Source of the DNA: Lachnospiraceae bacterium
GTDB taxonomy: Bacteria > Bacillota > Clostridia > Lachnospirales > Lachnospiraceae
Assembly (NCBI GenBank): GCA_017962825.1
Contig: JAGCUO010000152.1
Coordinates: 32,120 to 96,119, forward strand
Direction of reading: 5' to 3'
DNA: 64,000 nucleotides
A program made the translations under genes and the position numbers. Shown here piece by piece: positions 8,711 to 17,748 of the stretch (positions are counted from its first letter, which is position 1; each line of letters begins with the position of its first letter). The notes under the pieces were generated by a model. That model had not been told where the DNA came from and did no database searches. It worked only from the letters and a program-made list of their open reading frames with translations.

Positions 8711-9607
8711 TTAGTGGGAAGAAGTGGGGCAAAAAATAATATTTTTTAATTTTCCCTTGGATATCAAGATCCTGATGACGATATCCGCAGCAAGGCTTCC
8801 AACGAACATTACAATGGCCAAAACCTGGGATACTGCAAGGGTCGTACCCGGGATAAACAACGTATCCGTGCGGATTCCCTCGATCCAGAACCTTCCCAGC
8901 CCGTACCCGCCGAGATACCAGAGAGCGACTTCTCCGACGAATTTCTTCTTAGGTTCAAACTTTACCATGAGCGCCACTATTGCAAGATTCCATAAACATT
9001 CATATAAGAAAGTAGGATGAACCTGTATGTAGTTCTGTCCTTCCGCCATATGAGCTCGGATGCTTTCCGAAATATCCTGAGGTCTTACTCTGGAAACCGG
9101 AAGTCTCATGGCAAAGAAGTTCTCGGTATATTCTCCGAATACTTCTCTATTAAAGAAGTTTCCCCATCTTCCGAATGCCTGCCCCAGTGCAAGACCGGGT
9201 ACGGAATAATCCAAAAGCCTGAAGGGATTTATTTTCGTAACCTTACAATATATAAATACGGTTATGAATGCGGCTATCACGCCACCGTATATAGCAAGTC
9301 CGCCCTGTCTTAAATTGAAGACCTGAACAGGATTTGCTTTGTAGAAGTCCCAGGCAAAGATCACATAATAGATCCTGGCTCCAAGAACTCCGAATACTAC
9401 TCCGTAGAAAAAGAAATCCCATATCTTCTCTTTATCCCATCCGCCCCTTTTGGCAAGATACGCGGCAAGGGTTCCGCCGGCAAACATACCGAGGACAACG
9501 CATATAGCGTAGAGCTTTATCTCCAGTCCGAATACGGAAAAACCTTCGGGAACATTGTGAAGATCTATTCCCATATTGGGAAAAGATATCTCATTTACAT
9601 TCATCAT
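8711..9607 (-). CDS. lgt: Prolipoprotein diacylglyceryl transferase Lgt
   Basis: Lgt transfers diacylglycerol from phosphatidylglycerol to the lipobox cysteine of prelipoproteins in the membrane. The 298-residue protein has about seven membrane segments. It carries the signature R-x-G-N-F-x-N-x-E-x-F-G around residue 147 (R-W-G-N-F-F-N-R-E-V-F-G) and a Y-G-G-V-I motif preceding it. Its ATG at 9607 overlaps the ychF stop (ATGA), with a second ATG immediately after, so translation is coupled to YchF. The C-terminus is a short polar tail. Confidence 0.96.
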   Translation of the reverse strand: MMNVNEISFPNMGIDLHNVPEGFSVFGLEIKLYAICVVLGMFAGGTLAAYLAKRGGWDKEKIWDFFFYGVVFGVLGARIYYVIFAWDFYKANPVQVFNLRQGGLAIYGGVIAAFITVFIYCKVTKINPFRLLDYSVPGLALGQAFGRWGNFFNREVFGEYTENFFAMRLPVSRVRPQDISESIRAHMAEGQNYIQVHPTFLYECLWNLAIVALMVKFEPKKKFVGEVALWYLGGYGLGRFWIEGIRTDTLFIPGTTLAVSQVLAIVMFVGSLAADIVIRILISKGKLKNIIFCPTSSH

Positions 9608-10701
9608 ACATTAAACCTGAACAGGATAACGTCTCCGTCCTGTACAACATATTCTTTACCCTCGATACGGACGATTCCTTTTTCCTTCGCTGCTGCGATG
9701 GAGCCGTTATCGAGAAGGTCCTGATAATTGATAACTTCTGCCTTAATGAATCCGCGCTCGAAATCGGTGTGGATCTTTCCTGCTGCCTGAGGAGCCTTGG
9801 TGCCCTTCTTAATGGTCCAAGCACGGCACTCGTCCTCTCCTGCGGTAAGGAAGCTCATAAGTCCGAGCAGGTCGTAGCTTGCTCTTACAAGCTTCTCAAG
9901 ACCGGATTCCTTAAGTCCCATGGCTTCGAGGAATTCTTTCTTTTCAGCATCATCGAGTTCCGAAATCTCTTCCTCGGTTCTGGCTGATATTACGAATACC
10001 TCCGAACCTTCCTGAGCTGCAAACTCGCGAACCTTCTTTACGTTCTCGTTGTTAGCACCGTCATCAGCAAGGTCGCCGTCTTCAACATTGGCAGCATAGA
10101 TAACGGGCTTATCGGTGAGGAGGTTAAACTCCTTGCGATACTTGATCTCATCCTCATCTTCGGTAACAAGAGTTCTGGCTGCATTATTGGCCTCAAGATG
10201 AACTTTGAATCTCTCAAGCAGGTCAAGTTCCTTGGCCGCTGTCTTATCCATTCTCGCGGTCTTGGCAGTCTTGGCGATACGCTTCTCTAGAACTTCAAGA
10301 TCTGCAAAGACAAGCTCGAGATTAATGGTCTCGATATCTCTTATGGAATCAACGCTTCCGTCTACATGGATAACGTTATCATCATCAAAGCATCTTACTA
10401 CGTGAACGATTGCATCTACTTCACGTATGTTTGCGAGGAACTGGTTTCCGAGTCCCTCTCCCTTTGAAGCACCCTTTACGAGTCCTGCGATATCTACGAA
10501 CTCGATGGTTGCGGGAGTTACCTTCTTGGTGTTGTAGAGCTTGCCGAGCTTCTCGATCCTCTCATCGGGAACTGCAACTACGCCTACATTGGGATCAATG
10601 GTACAAAAGGGGAAGTTCGCAGCCTGCGCTCCTGCCTTTGTGATCGAATTGAAGAGTGTACTCTTTCCTACGTTGGGAAGACCGACGATTCCTAATTTCA
10701 T
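9604..10701 (-). CDS. ychF: Ribosome-binding ATPase YchF (Obg family)
   Basis: YchF is a P-loop NTPase of the Obg family that prefers ATP and binds ribosomes. The 365-residue length is standard. Visible are the P-loop G-L-P-N-V-G-K-S-T near residue 7, the D-I-A-G-L-V-K-G-A switch II region, a coiled-coil helical domain, and the C-terminal TGS domain ending in [13 protein letters not shown]. The NKxD-type specificity motif is replaced by A-A-N-V-E, as usual for YchF. It is cotranscribed with lgt. The long repeat-bearing region lies upstream. Confidence 0.97.
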   Translation of the reverse strand: MKLGIVGLPNVGKSTLFNSITKAGAQAANFPFCTIDPNVGVVAVPDERIEKLGKLYNTKKVTPATIEFVDIAGLVKGASKGEGLGNQFLANIREVDAIVHVVRCFDDDNVIHVDGSVDSIRDIETINLELVFADLEVLEKRIAKTAKTARMDKTAAKELDLLERFKVHLEANNAARTLVTEDEDEIKYRKEFNLLTDKPVIYAANVEDGDLADDGANNENVKKVREFAAQEGSEVFVISARTEEEISELDDAEKKEFLEAMGLKESGLEKLVRASYDLLGLMSFLTAGEDECRAWTIKKGTKAPQAAGKIHTDFERGFIKAEVINYQDLLDNGSIAAAKEKGIVRIEGKEYVVQDGDVILFRFNV

Positions 10702-10765
10702 TTTTACTTATATCTCCTTAAAAATGCCTTTATTTATGGGCTTTTTATCATATGCATTTTTGACA

Positions 10766-10785
10766 TGGTACCAAAGCGGGTACCA
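10766..10785. promoter_or_regulatory. Inverted repeat TGGTACC-N6-GGTACCA upstream of ychF
   Basis: Perfect 7-bp arms with a 6-bp centre lie 65-85 bp upstream of ychF. On the minus strand the outer part touches a weak promoter-like TTGGTA-N16-TATGAT, so it could be an operator or part of the leader. No regulator can be assigned. Confidence 0.35.
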
Positions 10786-10847
10786 CGACATAAAATCCAA
10801 CACATAATATCATATTTCCTCCCAATAATAAAGAAGCCAAAGCCCTG

Positions 10848-10887
10848 CTATAATCCGGCACTTTTTGAATTTAGTGCCGGATTATAG
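10848..10887. repeat. 15-bp perfect hairpin next to the 73-bp array
   Basis: Arms 10848-10862 and 10873-10887 (CTATAATCCGGCACT and its complement) enclose a 10-nt loop. No T-run follows on either strand, so it is not an obvious terminator. The arm contains CTATAATCCGG, close to the CTATAATTCCG of the neighbouring array units, but its centre is out of phase with their 73-bp period. It may be an outlying relative of the array or a separate structure in the ychF leader. Confidence 0.6.
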
Positions 10888-10927
10888 TATGTGGTGTTGT
10901 TCATTTTTTTGGGGGGATTTGCGGGGA

Positions 10928-11480
10928 AGGGCTATAAAAATGGAGTCTGAGGTGAGGTTTATAGCCCCGGAGCAAAGTTTAGCTGTGGTTTCAGGCGAAA
11001 GGGGCTATAATTCCGTGGAAACCAAATCTTTTTATAGCCCGGGAGTAAGGTTTAGCCGTGGTTTCGGGCGGACGGGGCTATAATTCCGAGGAAACCAGAT
11101 CTTTTTATAGCCCGGGAGCAGGTTTTGGCCATGGTTTCAGGCTATAGGGGCTATAATTCCGTGGAAACCAGATCTTTTTATAGCCCGGGAGCAGGTTTTG
11201 GCCGTGGTTTCGGGCGGACGGGGCTATAATTCCGAAGGTTATCACGCCTTTTACAGTCCAAATGCTGGATTTCACAGCTTTACTTGACCATGTGGACTGT
11301 AAATTTCAAACACCTCCAATCATTTACAGTCCAATTCCAAGATTTCGTCGCTTTACCGAACTGCGTGGACTGTAAATTTCAAGCAATCTCCGTCTTTTAC
11401 AGCCCAAGTCCGGAATTTCACAGCTTTACACGACTGCGGGGACTGTAAATTTCAAATTCTCCACAATTCTTACAGTCCGG
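10928..11480. repeat. 73-bp tandem array of inverted-repeat units in two subfamilies
   Basis: Units begin at 10960, 11033, 11106, 11179, 11252, 11325 and 11398. There is a partial unit before (right arm at 10929) and a left arm after (11471). The period is exactly 73 bp throughout. Each unit has a left arm at offset 0-7 and a complementary right arm at about offset 42-49. Units 1-4 use TATAGCCC with GGGCTATA; units 5-6 use TACAGTCC with GGACTGTA, and unit 7 is mixed. Loop and spacer sequences are also related in register. Because 73 is not a multiple of 3 the array is unlikely to code for protein. The whole 10702-11490 gap holds no gene that I can support. Confidence 0.9.
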
Positions 11481-11490
11481 TCGTCATATA

Positions 11491-12402
11491 TCACTCAATA
11501 CCCACGATTCTGTAATCCGGAATCCCAAGCTTTCCGGCGGCTTCTTCAAAATATTCTTCCTTAATAAGCGGCCAGCCTTTACTCTCACCGGCCACTTCGG
11601 AAAGTTTAGTCGCTAGTTCTACCATTGCCGCGGAATTATCAGTTCCCGTAAGAAGAATCTGTATATTACTGTTGATGAACCAGGGTGCTTTATCCAGCAA
11701 ACCTGCAGAGATCATATCCTTTACAACCTTATGATTATCATAAGGAACTTTAAGAAATGTTGGCTTCCAGAAGACCACGCCATTATCATCAACACAAGAA
11801 TCCAGCATCATGCATTGAGCAAAGCCTGCATCGTTAATCGATATCCCCACACATCCCGAGTTCATGTACAGCTTCCCATGATATTCATATTCACCCGGAA
11901 AGTGAGTATGCGCACAAAGCAGATAATCCTCAGAAATATTATCAAGCCAAAATCTTGCCCTGTCGCTTCCAAGCTGTATCAATTCTCTGGAACTTTCCGG
12001 TGAACCGTGACAACATCTTATGGAAGGGTAACCTTCTTTCTCGTATACAAAAGAAATCGGAAGACTCTTAAAAAAATCAAAGTCCATATCAGTCAGCAAC
12101 TCATAAGAGTACAAAAGATTACCGCTCGCAGAATTATATAACCACTTCTTATCTTCTATCCCCGACTCCAAATCTTCCTTTTGAGTGAGCATATATTCTT
12201 CTCTGTTACCCCTAAGCAGATGGCAGGTATGAGTCTCAATAAACTCATAGAGAAAATCCAAGGTTTCTCTTGTATAAGAAGTATCGGATACATAATCACC
12301 AAGAAATAAATACTCATCGCATCCTTCTGCTTCCAGAAGGTCTACGCATTCTCTGAAGGCTATGTAATTACTGTGGATATCGGATATTACGCCAATTCGC
12401 AT
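11491..12402 (-). CDS. Calcineurin-like metallophosphoesterase of unknown substrate
   Basis: The 303-residue soluble protein has the metallophosphoesterase motifs in order: S-D-I-H-S-N near residue 6, G-D-Y near 35, a G-N-R in place of the usual G-N-H/D near 80, H-G-S-P near 150, and C-A-H-T-H-F-P near 177. The first 200 residues resemble YfcE/diadenosine-tetraphosphatase-like enzymes; the last 80 or so form a tail of unknown role. The substrate cannot be told. A clear terminator separates it from the MerR gene upstream, and the 73-bp array lies directly behind its stop codon. Confidence 0.82.
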   Translation of the reverse strand: MRIGVISDIHSNYIAFRECVDLLEAEGCDEYLFLGDYVSDTSYTRETLDFLYEFIETHTCHLLRGNREEYMLTQKEDLESGIEDKKWLYNSASGNLLYSYELLTDMDFDFFKSLPISFVYEKEGYPSIRCCHGSPESSRELIQLGSDRARFWLDNISEDYLLCAHTHFPGEYEYHGKLYMNSGCVGISINDAGFAQCMMLDSCVDDNGVVFWKPTFLKVPYDNHKVVKDMISAGLLDKAPWFINSNIQILLTGTDNSAAMVELATKLSEVAGESKGWPLIKEEYFEEAAGKLGIPDYRIVGIE

Positions 12403-12429
12403 GATCTTTAAACTTCATCCTTTGATGAT

Positions 12430-12478
12430 AAAAATATTAGGGAACTTTTCCGGTTTCACTGCTCAAAAAGTTCCCTAA
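12430..12478 (-). terminator. Rho-independent terminator after the MerR gene
   Basis: A perfect 13-bp stem (12478-12466 with 12449-12437) with a 16-nt loop is followed on the minus strand by TATTTTTATC. Confidence 0.75.
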
Positions 12479-12509
12479 GTCATTTTACATTATGCGGTTA
12501 GTTTTTTCA

Positions 12510-13310
12510 TTACTCAACCGGGAAGCATGCTTCGGTCACATATTCATCGGGATTCTGAGTCTGTGCGGGGCTTACGTGATAGATATTGAACATGGGACCG
12601 TTCATCTTATATCCGTTCTCCTTAATCCACGCTACAAGTGTTGCATATGCATCAGTCATCTGTTCATAGCTTCCCTTGATGATACAGCTTGCAACCTTTA
12701 CGGCAGGAAGTGTTTTAAACTTTACATGCTCCGTGTCCTCGTACTTACCTTTTACGGACATGGATACAATCAGATCTACATTCTCTTCCTTGAACTCGTC
12801 GTCAAGGAACTCTGCGATCGCATAACAGGGTTCGTCCGGAATCAGGTTTTTACACTCTCTCATGGCAGCCCATGCCATTCCCTCATCCTCATAGCGGGGA
12901 ACGATCATGTGTACAGTGGCTGCATATCTCTCGGGGATAGTCTTTATGTTTACATCAAAACTCATTTTGTGCTCCTTTCTCAGTCCCTTTCGGGCTGTGT
13001 CCAGAAGCATCAGTTTATACTCCGTCTCTTTGGCCTGCTCATTCAGTTCCTTTTGCCTTTCGGAAAAGAAAACATCAAGCTGTTCCTGATCATCGTATAT
13101 CTCCAGGATGTGGACAATATCCGCCAGGGCAAATCCCATATCCTTAAGTGCGGTGATCCTTCCGATGACAAAAAGCTGTTCTTCACGATAATAACGGTAT
13201 CCCGTAAAATCATCGATCTGAGCCGGCTTTAATAATCCGATGTCGTCGTAGTGGCGCAGCATCCTGATGCTTACTCTGGATAGTTTGGAAAAATCTCCTA
13301 TTTTAAGCAT
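12510..13310 (-). CDS. MerR-family regulator with GyrI-like effector-binding domain
   Basis: The 266-residue protein has an N-terminal MerR winged helix (about 1-70, with V-S-I-R-M-L-R-H-Y-D-D-I-G-L-L near residue 13), a dimerising coiled coil (about 75-115) and a GyrI-like/BmrR-type C-terminal domain (about 115-266) that usually binds small hydrophobic ligands. Such regulators activate promoters with long spacers. Its own upstream region has a promoter with a 19-bp spacer and a dyad, suggesting autoregulation. No obvious effector gene is adjacent. Confidence 0.88.
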   Translation of the reverse strand: MLKIGDFSKLSRVSIRMLRHYDDIGLLKPAQIDDFTGYRYYREEQLFVIGRITALKDMGFALADIVHILEIYDDQEQLDVFFSERQKELNEQAKETEYKLMLLDTARKGLRKEHKMSFDVNIKTIPERYAATVHMIVPRYEDEGMAWAAMRECKNLIPDEPCYAIAEFLDDEFKEENVDLIVSMSVKGKYEDTEHVKFKTLPAVKVASCIIKGSYEQMTDAYATLVAWIKENGYKMNGPMFNIYHVSPAQTQNPDEYVTEACFPVE

Positions 13311-13352
13311 TTACTTAACCTCCATGGATGTTTGTTTCCTGAGCTCACTACT

Positions 13353-13383
13353 ACCCTAATCCCTACCATAATGTCAGAGTCAA
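13353..13383 (-). promoter_or_regulatory. MerR-type promoter with 19-bp spacer
   Basis: Minus strand: TTGACT (13383-13378), 19 bp, TAGGGT (13358-13353). The spacer contains the imperfect dyad CTGACAT-T-ATGGTAG. Over-long 19-bp spacers containing a dyad are the hallmark of promoters activated by MerR proteins, which untwist the DNA. It drives the MerR gene itself. Confidence 0.5.
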
Positions 13384-13424
13384 CAGATATTTCTAAAAAT
13401 TTTTCTTACGAATTTCAATTGCGG

Positions 13425-14588
13425 TTATCTGATCACAACTTCAGTTGCAAATCCTTTACCCTCCTCAGAGGAAAAGAAAACTCTGTACTTATACTTTCTT
13501 GCAACCTGCTTTACCACACGTATTCCGAGACCGTGTTCCGGAAGATAATCAGATTTCAGTTTTGAATTCAATGACCTGATCTTAATTCCGTTTGCACCTG
13601 CGCCGTCATCCGATACCACAAGTTTTACTCTCCCTTTTGATACCTGCTTTAATGACACCATGATATTACAACCCTTTTCATTATGGGTAACGGAATTTGA
13701 TATAAGATTTTCGATCATTCTTCTGATAAGTCCTTCATCCGCGCTGATAGTATGATCTTCCAGTTCTTCATCATAATCAAATTCGAATGTATAAGGCTCA
13801 TCATAAGAATTGATATAGTCGCATACGATTTCTCTCAAAAGGGGAACGATTTTAATCTTCTCTTTATTCCACTTGCCGGTTCCTGATTCCAGTTTGTTTT
13901 CCGTGTTGAGATTGCCTATGAGATCTCTTATTTTAATGCACTGTTTTTCGGAAGTACTTCCCTTTTCCACTGAACCCATCACGATACTTAAAGGTGTTCT
14001 GATGTCATGGGACACCCCGGCGATCCACTCAGTCCTTGAATTTTCTCTGTTCCTGATCCACTTTCTCGTTATCAGAACAGGCAGAATGATAAGGATAAGT
14101 ATATTAACGAGTAAAAGAACAGGTAAAATTACCATGAAATTCTCCAATGAATTCATCCTGACATTCACGGAATATTTCCAGGTGCTTCCTACAGGTTCTC
14201 CGACCACCAATAACCCTTCATCTCTTGTCCAGATATAAACGGGATGATCATTAAGATACCATCTGGAAAAAGCAGCAATATCTTTGATACCGTAGTGATC
14301 TTCAATGTCGGAGGGTTTGTTGTAATCCCAGATAACATCTCCGTTATCATCGATTATCATCGCAAAGAAGTTCTCCCTATCCATCTTCTCGCCAAGTGAA
14401 GGAAGAATCGTAAACTCTCCGTCCGAATAAATTATTTCGTCTGACACAGAGGATATAATATCTTTTCCCAGAAATCCTCTGTCACCTTTAATACTGACTA
14501 TTCCCAGTATTATAAAATCCGTAAATATCAATGCCACAAGAACAAGCAGCATCGATAAGAAATATCCGCTAACTCTTTTCATCATCAT
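13425..14588 (-). CDS. Sensor histidine kinase
   Basis: The 387-residue membrane kinase has two membrane segments (about 8-30 and 150-172) flanking an extracytoplasmic sensor of about 120 residues. A HisKA helix follows with H194 in S-H-D-I-R-T-P-L, then an HATPase domain (N-box E-N-L-I-S-N-S-V-T-H-N, G1 D-D-G-A-G). It overlaps the upstream response regulator by four bases. Its neighbour across the divergent promoter is a bacitracin/lantibiotic-type ABC exporter, so it probably senses a peptide or cell-envelope antibiotic. Confidence 0.93.
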   Translation of the reverse strand: MMMKRVSGYFLSMLLVLVALIFTDFIILGIVSIKGDRGFLGKDIISSVSDEIIYSDGEFTILPSLGEKMDRENFFAMIIDDNGDVIWDYNKPSDIEDHYGIKDIAAFSRWYLNDHPVYIWTRDEGLLVVGEPVGSTWKYSVNVRMNSLENFMVILPVLLLVNILILIILPVLITRKWIRNRENSRTEWIAGVSHDIRTPLSIVMGSVEKGSTSEKQCIKIRDLIGNLNTENKLESGTGKWNKEKIKIVPLLREIVCDYINSYDEPYTFEFDYDEELEDHTISADEGLIRRMIENLISNSVTHNEKGCNIMVSLKQVSKGRVKLVVSDDGAGANGIKIRSLNSKLKSDYLPEHGLGIRVVKQVARKYKYRVFFSSEEGKGFATEVVIR

Positions 14589-15295
14589 CTTCCCGTAACA
14601 TTAAGTCTGTAGCCCAGCCCTCTGACTGTCTGAAGAAACTTTGGTTCCGAAGGATTCTCCTCTATCTTCTCCCTGAGTCTTCTTATATGAACTATAAGTG
14701 AATTTTCAAGTCCGTAACTTCCGTCAGGCCAAAGTGTATCCATCAGTATATTCATAGATACTATCTTTCCCCTGTTATCATAAAGTTTCGTAAAAAGAGT
14801 TAACTCCTTGGCAGTAAGTTCTGCTTCTCCGTCAGCTCTGTAGACGATCCCGGAAGAAAGATCTATCCTCACACTTCCAAGTTCAACCGTTTTATTTTCC
14901 GTAAGGTTATAGGTGCGTCTGAGGACAGCCTTGATCCTGAGGAGCAGCTCTTCCGGAGTATAAGGTTTGGTAACGTAATCGTCTGCGCCGAGTCCCAGCC
15001 CTTTGAGTCTGCTTGTTTCCTCATCTCTGGCGGATAAAAAGATTACAGGTATATTAATCCCCCGCTTTTTCCACATCTCATAAAGTGATAATCCGTCCAG
15101 ATCCGGAAGCATTATGTCCAGCACCACTATATCCGCCTTCGAATTCTCTATAACTTTATTTGCTTCTTCCGCACATCCGCAGGTTTCTATATTTGTAAAG
15201 CCGTCGTTTTCAAGAAGCTTTTTGTTTATATCAAGTATTTTATTTTCATCATCAACCAGCAGTATCCTGCTATCCGTTAAGATCATATCTATCAT
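14585..15295 (-). CDS. OmpR-family response regulator
   Basis: This DNA-binding partner of the adjacent kinase has a receiver domain (D-D near residue 15; phospho-acceptor D60 in V-V-L-D-I-M-L-P; conserved Lys in Y-V-T-K-P) and a C-terminal winged helix (about 140-235). I place the start at the ATG at 15295, four bases after a GGAGG; the open frame extends eight codons further upstream without such support. The 9-bp direct repeats at 15355-15374 have the 11-bp spacing typical of OmpR-family sites and are its likely target. Confidence 0.93.
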   Translation of the reverse strand: MIDMILTDSRILLVDDENKILDINKKLLENDGFTNIETCGCAEEANKVIENSKADIVVLDIMLPDLDGLSLYEMWKKRGINIPVIFLSARDEETSRLKGLGLGADDYVTKPYTPEELLLRIKAVLRRTYNLTENKTVELGSVRIDLSSGIVYRADGEAELTAKELTLFTKLYDNRGKIVSMNILMDTLWPDGSYGLENSLIVHIRRLREKIEENPSEPKFLQTVRGLGYRLNVTGR

Positions 15296-15354
15296 CCAGC
15301 CTCCAATGACAGTATACACTTTTAAATTGCATCGGGCATTTTGAAATTCACTTT

Positions 15355-15374
15355 GTAATGTAACCGTAATGTAA
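15355..15374 (+). promoter_or_regulatory. Direct repeats GTAATGTAA, likely response-regulator binding site
   Basis: Two perfect GTAATGTAA copies (15355-15363 and 15366-15374) are spaced 11 bp start to start. A weaker third copy would begin at 15377. They end 7 bp before the -35 of the divergent ABC exporter promoter, the usual place for an OmpR-family activator. Confidence 0.7.
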
Positions 15375-15381
15375 ATGTCAT

Positions 15382-15410
15382 TTTAGATTAATGTAGTTTT
15401 TTTATATTAT
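15382..15410 (+). promoter_or_regulatory. Promoter of the ABC exporter
   Basis: A weak -35 TTTAGA (15382-15387) and a good -10 TATTAT (15405-15410) are 17 bp apart. A weak -35 next to activator repeats fits positive control by the two-component system. Confidence 0.55.
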
Positions 15411-15457
15411 GCACAACCCGGATACATCACCGGAAAGAACACACATAGGAGAACAAC

Positions 15458-16177
15458 ATGAAAGAATATGTAGTACAAACATACGCCATCAGTAAAAAGA
15501 GCGGAAGAAAATACCGTATCAAGGATGTGAACTTAAACGTCCCCCGCGGAGTCGTATACGGATTTCTGGGACCGAACGGAGCAGGTAAAACAACCACCAT
15601 GAAGATCTTGCTGGGACTGATCAAGGCAGATACGGGTGTTGCAGAAATCCTGGGTAAAAAAATGAATCCTGCAAACAGATTCCGTATAAACCAAAACACA
15701 GGAAGTCTTATCGAAAGTCCCGGCTTCTATCCGCATCTCACCGCTCAGGAAAATCTCGAGATAATCGCAAGATATAAAAAGCTCGGAGAAAAAGATATCA
15801 AAGAAGTACTGAAGATCGTACAGCTATTTGACAGAAAAGATGATAAGGTAAAAAGCTACTCTCTCGGAATGAAACAGCGTCTCGGAATTGCCATGGCTCT
15901 TATGGGCAAACCGGAAATACTGATACTGGACGAGCCCACAAACGGTCTTGATCCCGCAGGTATACAGGAGATCAGAAATCTGATAAGGAGCATCCCGGAA
16001 AAATTCGGATCAACGGTTATCATATCAAGCCACCTCCTCTCCGAAGTGGAACAGATGGCTGACTATGTAGGAATTATCAATAAGGGAGAGCTGATCTTTG
16101 AAGGACCTCTTTCGGAACTTGAAACCGGAAATGATTCACTCGAAGCGGTATTTCTGGAAATGACAAAAGGAGCATAA
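15458..16177 (+). CDS. ABC transporter ATPase, lantibiotic/bacitracin-resistance type
   Basis: The 239-residue ATPase has Walker A G-P-N-G-A-G-K-T-T (about residues 37-45), signature Y-S-L-G-M-K-Q-R-L near 133, Walker B I-L-I-L-D-E-P and an H-loop S-S-H-L. It resembles BcrA/LanF-type subunits that export or exclude peptide antibiotics with an ABC-2 permease. An AGGAG six bases before the ATG supports the start. It is divergent from the two-component genes that probably regulate it, and the permease follows after 5 nt. Confidence 0.93.
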   Translation: MKEYVVQTYAISKKSGRKYRIKDVNLNVPRGVVYGFLGPNGAGKTTTMKILLGLIKADTGVAEILGKKMNPANRFRINQNTGSLIESPGFYPHLTAQENLEIIARYKKLGEKDIKEVLKIVQLFDRKDDKVKSYSLGMKQRLGIAMALMGKPEILILDEPTNGLDPAGIQEIRNLIRSIPEKFGSTVIISSHLLSEVEQMADYVGIINKGELIFEGPLSELETGNDSLEAVFLEMTKGA

Positions 16178-16182
16178 AACAA

Positions 16183-17694
16183 ATGAATGTTTTAAACGAT
16201 TTTTTGATAGAAACAAAAAAACACAAACATCGTTTCAATCTGCTTATCCCGGTGTTTGTAGTGCTTGCGGAAATCTTCTTTATATACGGAAATTATCACG
16301 GAAGGACGGGACTTGAAAACGGATGGATGCTTCTTTTCTACAACTATCCGATAATCAACAGCCTGTTCCTCCCTGTTGCAATCGCATGTTTTGCGTCAAG
16401 GCTAACGGATATTGAATATAAAGGAGATATGCTCAAATCCTTATATACATTCTCCACACCCGAAAGAATCTTCTATACCAAGTATATATACGGAGTCATC
16501 TCTGTAGTTCTTCTCGTTTCAATGATGTGCGGATCTTTCTATATAAACTGCAAGATCCTTAATTTCCCTACAAAATTCCCGATAAAATATCTCATCATAT
16601 TTGCGGTCACAAATTTCATCACATGTCTTACGCTGTTTACGATTCACATGATCCTTGCTTTCTTCTACAGAAATCAGGCAGTAAACATCACCGTAGGAAT
16701 TCTAGGAAGTTTTATGGGACTTTTTACCGCATTCCTCCCCGAGACAATCTTTCAAAAGATTCTTCCCTGGGGATCATTTACTACATCCATGTTTGTCAGG
16801 ATAGACTGGGACAGAGAGACCAGAGTTACCGACTGGATACTGACAGATCCCAGCTTTTTCCCGACAGTTATCAATATCCTATGGATCGTATTACTAACAT
16901 GTCTGACACTGCTTATGTTAAAGAGATCCTCTGTCGAAGAAAAAGAAAAACAAAAAAGAAGACCCGTTAATAACAAGATTTCCTTGCATAAACGTCCTAT
17001 AGAGGTACTGAAGCTTAAGGGTTCACCCGCATGGGTCGCATTTATCATAGTTCCTGTTTTATCGGCGATCATTGGAACCATTAACTATACAGGCAACCTA
17101 AGCATTCTTACCGATGGCTGGTATTCACTCTGGTCACAGCATACACTTTTTCTATGCTACTTCTTCATGTCCGTAATGATAGGCCTCTTTGCAGGATGCA
17201 TCTGGAGAGCGGACCATGCAGGAACCAACATGAATATTCTGCTGACTCATAACAAAGCTTCTACAATAATCCTCGGAAAGTACCTGGCCACCTGCTTTAT
17301 AACTTCTCTTTCCATAATATGGATGGTTGTGCTGTTCATAATATCCGGACTGATCGTCCATGTGGACGGACCTCTTCCTTCGGAAATGATCGGATGGGTT
17401 TCAGTAGGCATGATCGCATCCTGGGCAATTTGCGCTTTCCAGATTTTCACTTCTCTTGTTATCAGAAATCTGATCATTCCAATAGTGATCGCATTCATCG
17501 GCGGACTCGCAGGACTTGTCTGCATTTCAAAGGATATACCCTATCTTACGCCCTACTCCGTATTTGATGCCGCAATGAACAGGGGAGGTGCAGGCATCAT
17601 ACCTTCAATAATTTCATCAGGATTATTTATCGCACTGTTCCTGACTCTGTCCATATTATACCTGTCTCGCAGTGACGCAAAAACTCAGGAATGA
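16183..17694 (+). CDS. ABC-2 type permease partner of the peptide-antibiotic transporter
   Basis: The 503-residue membrane protein has about twelve segments in two similar six-segment halves joined by a charged cytoplasmic linker (about 245-270, Lys/Glu-rich). This looks like a fusion of two BcrB/LanE-LanG-type permeases, each usually about 250 residues. Together with the preceding ATPase it would make a complete exporter or immunity pump. Substrate unknown. No terminator is evident in the short gap to the next promoter. Confidence 0.85.
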   Translation: MNVLNDFLIETKKHKHRFNLLIPVFVVLAEIFFIYGNYHGRTGLENGWMLLFYNYPIINSLFLPVAIACFASRLTDIEYKGDMLKSLYTFSTPERIFYTKYIYGVISVVLLVSMMCGSFYINCKILNFPTKFPIKYLIIFAVTNFITCLTLFTIHMILAFFYRNQAVNITVGILGSFMGLFTAFLPETIFQKILPWGSFTTSMFVRIDWDRETRVTDWILTDPSFFPTVINILWIVLLTCLTLLMLKRSSVEEKEKQKRRPVNNKISLHKRPIEVLKLKGSPAWVAFIIVPVLSAIIGTINYTGNLSILTDGWYSLWSQHTLFLCYFFMSVMIGLFAGCIWRADHAGTNMNILLTHNKASTIILGKYLATCFITSLSIIWMVVLFIISGLIVHVDGPLPSEMIGWVSVGMIASWAICAFQIFTSLVIRNLIIPIVIAFIGGLAGLVCISKDIPYLTPYSVFDAAMNRGGAGIIPSIISSGLFIALFLTLSILYLSRSDAKTQE

Positions 17695-17748
17695 GCATAT
17701 GAGGTAATGCGATTTAAAAAAATTTAATCATTCTCCGTTAAGTATCTC

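Noticed and set aside
10766-10800. T-box-like GGTACC element before ychF
   Set aside because: The resemblance is limited to a few bases, no specifier hairpin or terminator is seen, and it is on the strand opposite to ychF.
10865-11083. Plus-strand open frame of 72 codons over the repeat array
   Set aside because: The repeat period is 73 bp, so the frame shifts in each unit and no ribosome-binding site was seen; the region is non-coding.
10928-11480. CRISPR array
   Set aside because: The whole 73-bp period is related between units, spacers are not unique, and no cas genes are near.
12492-13232. 246-codon plus-strand open frame
   Set aside because: It is antisense to the MerR gene and has no recognisable protein features.
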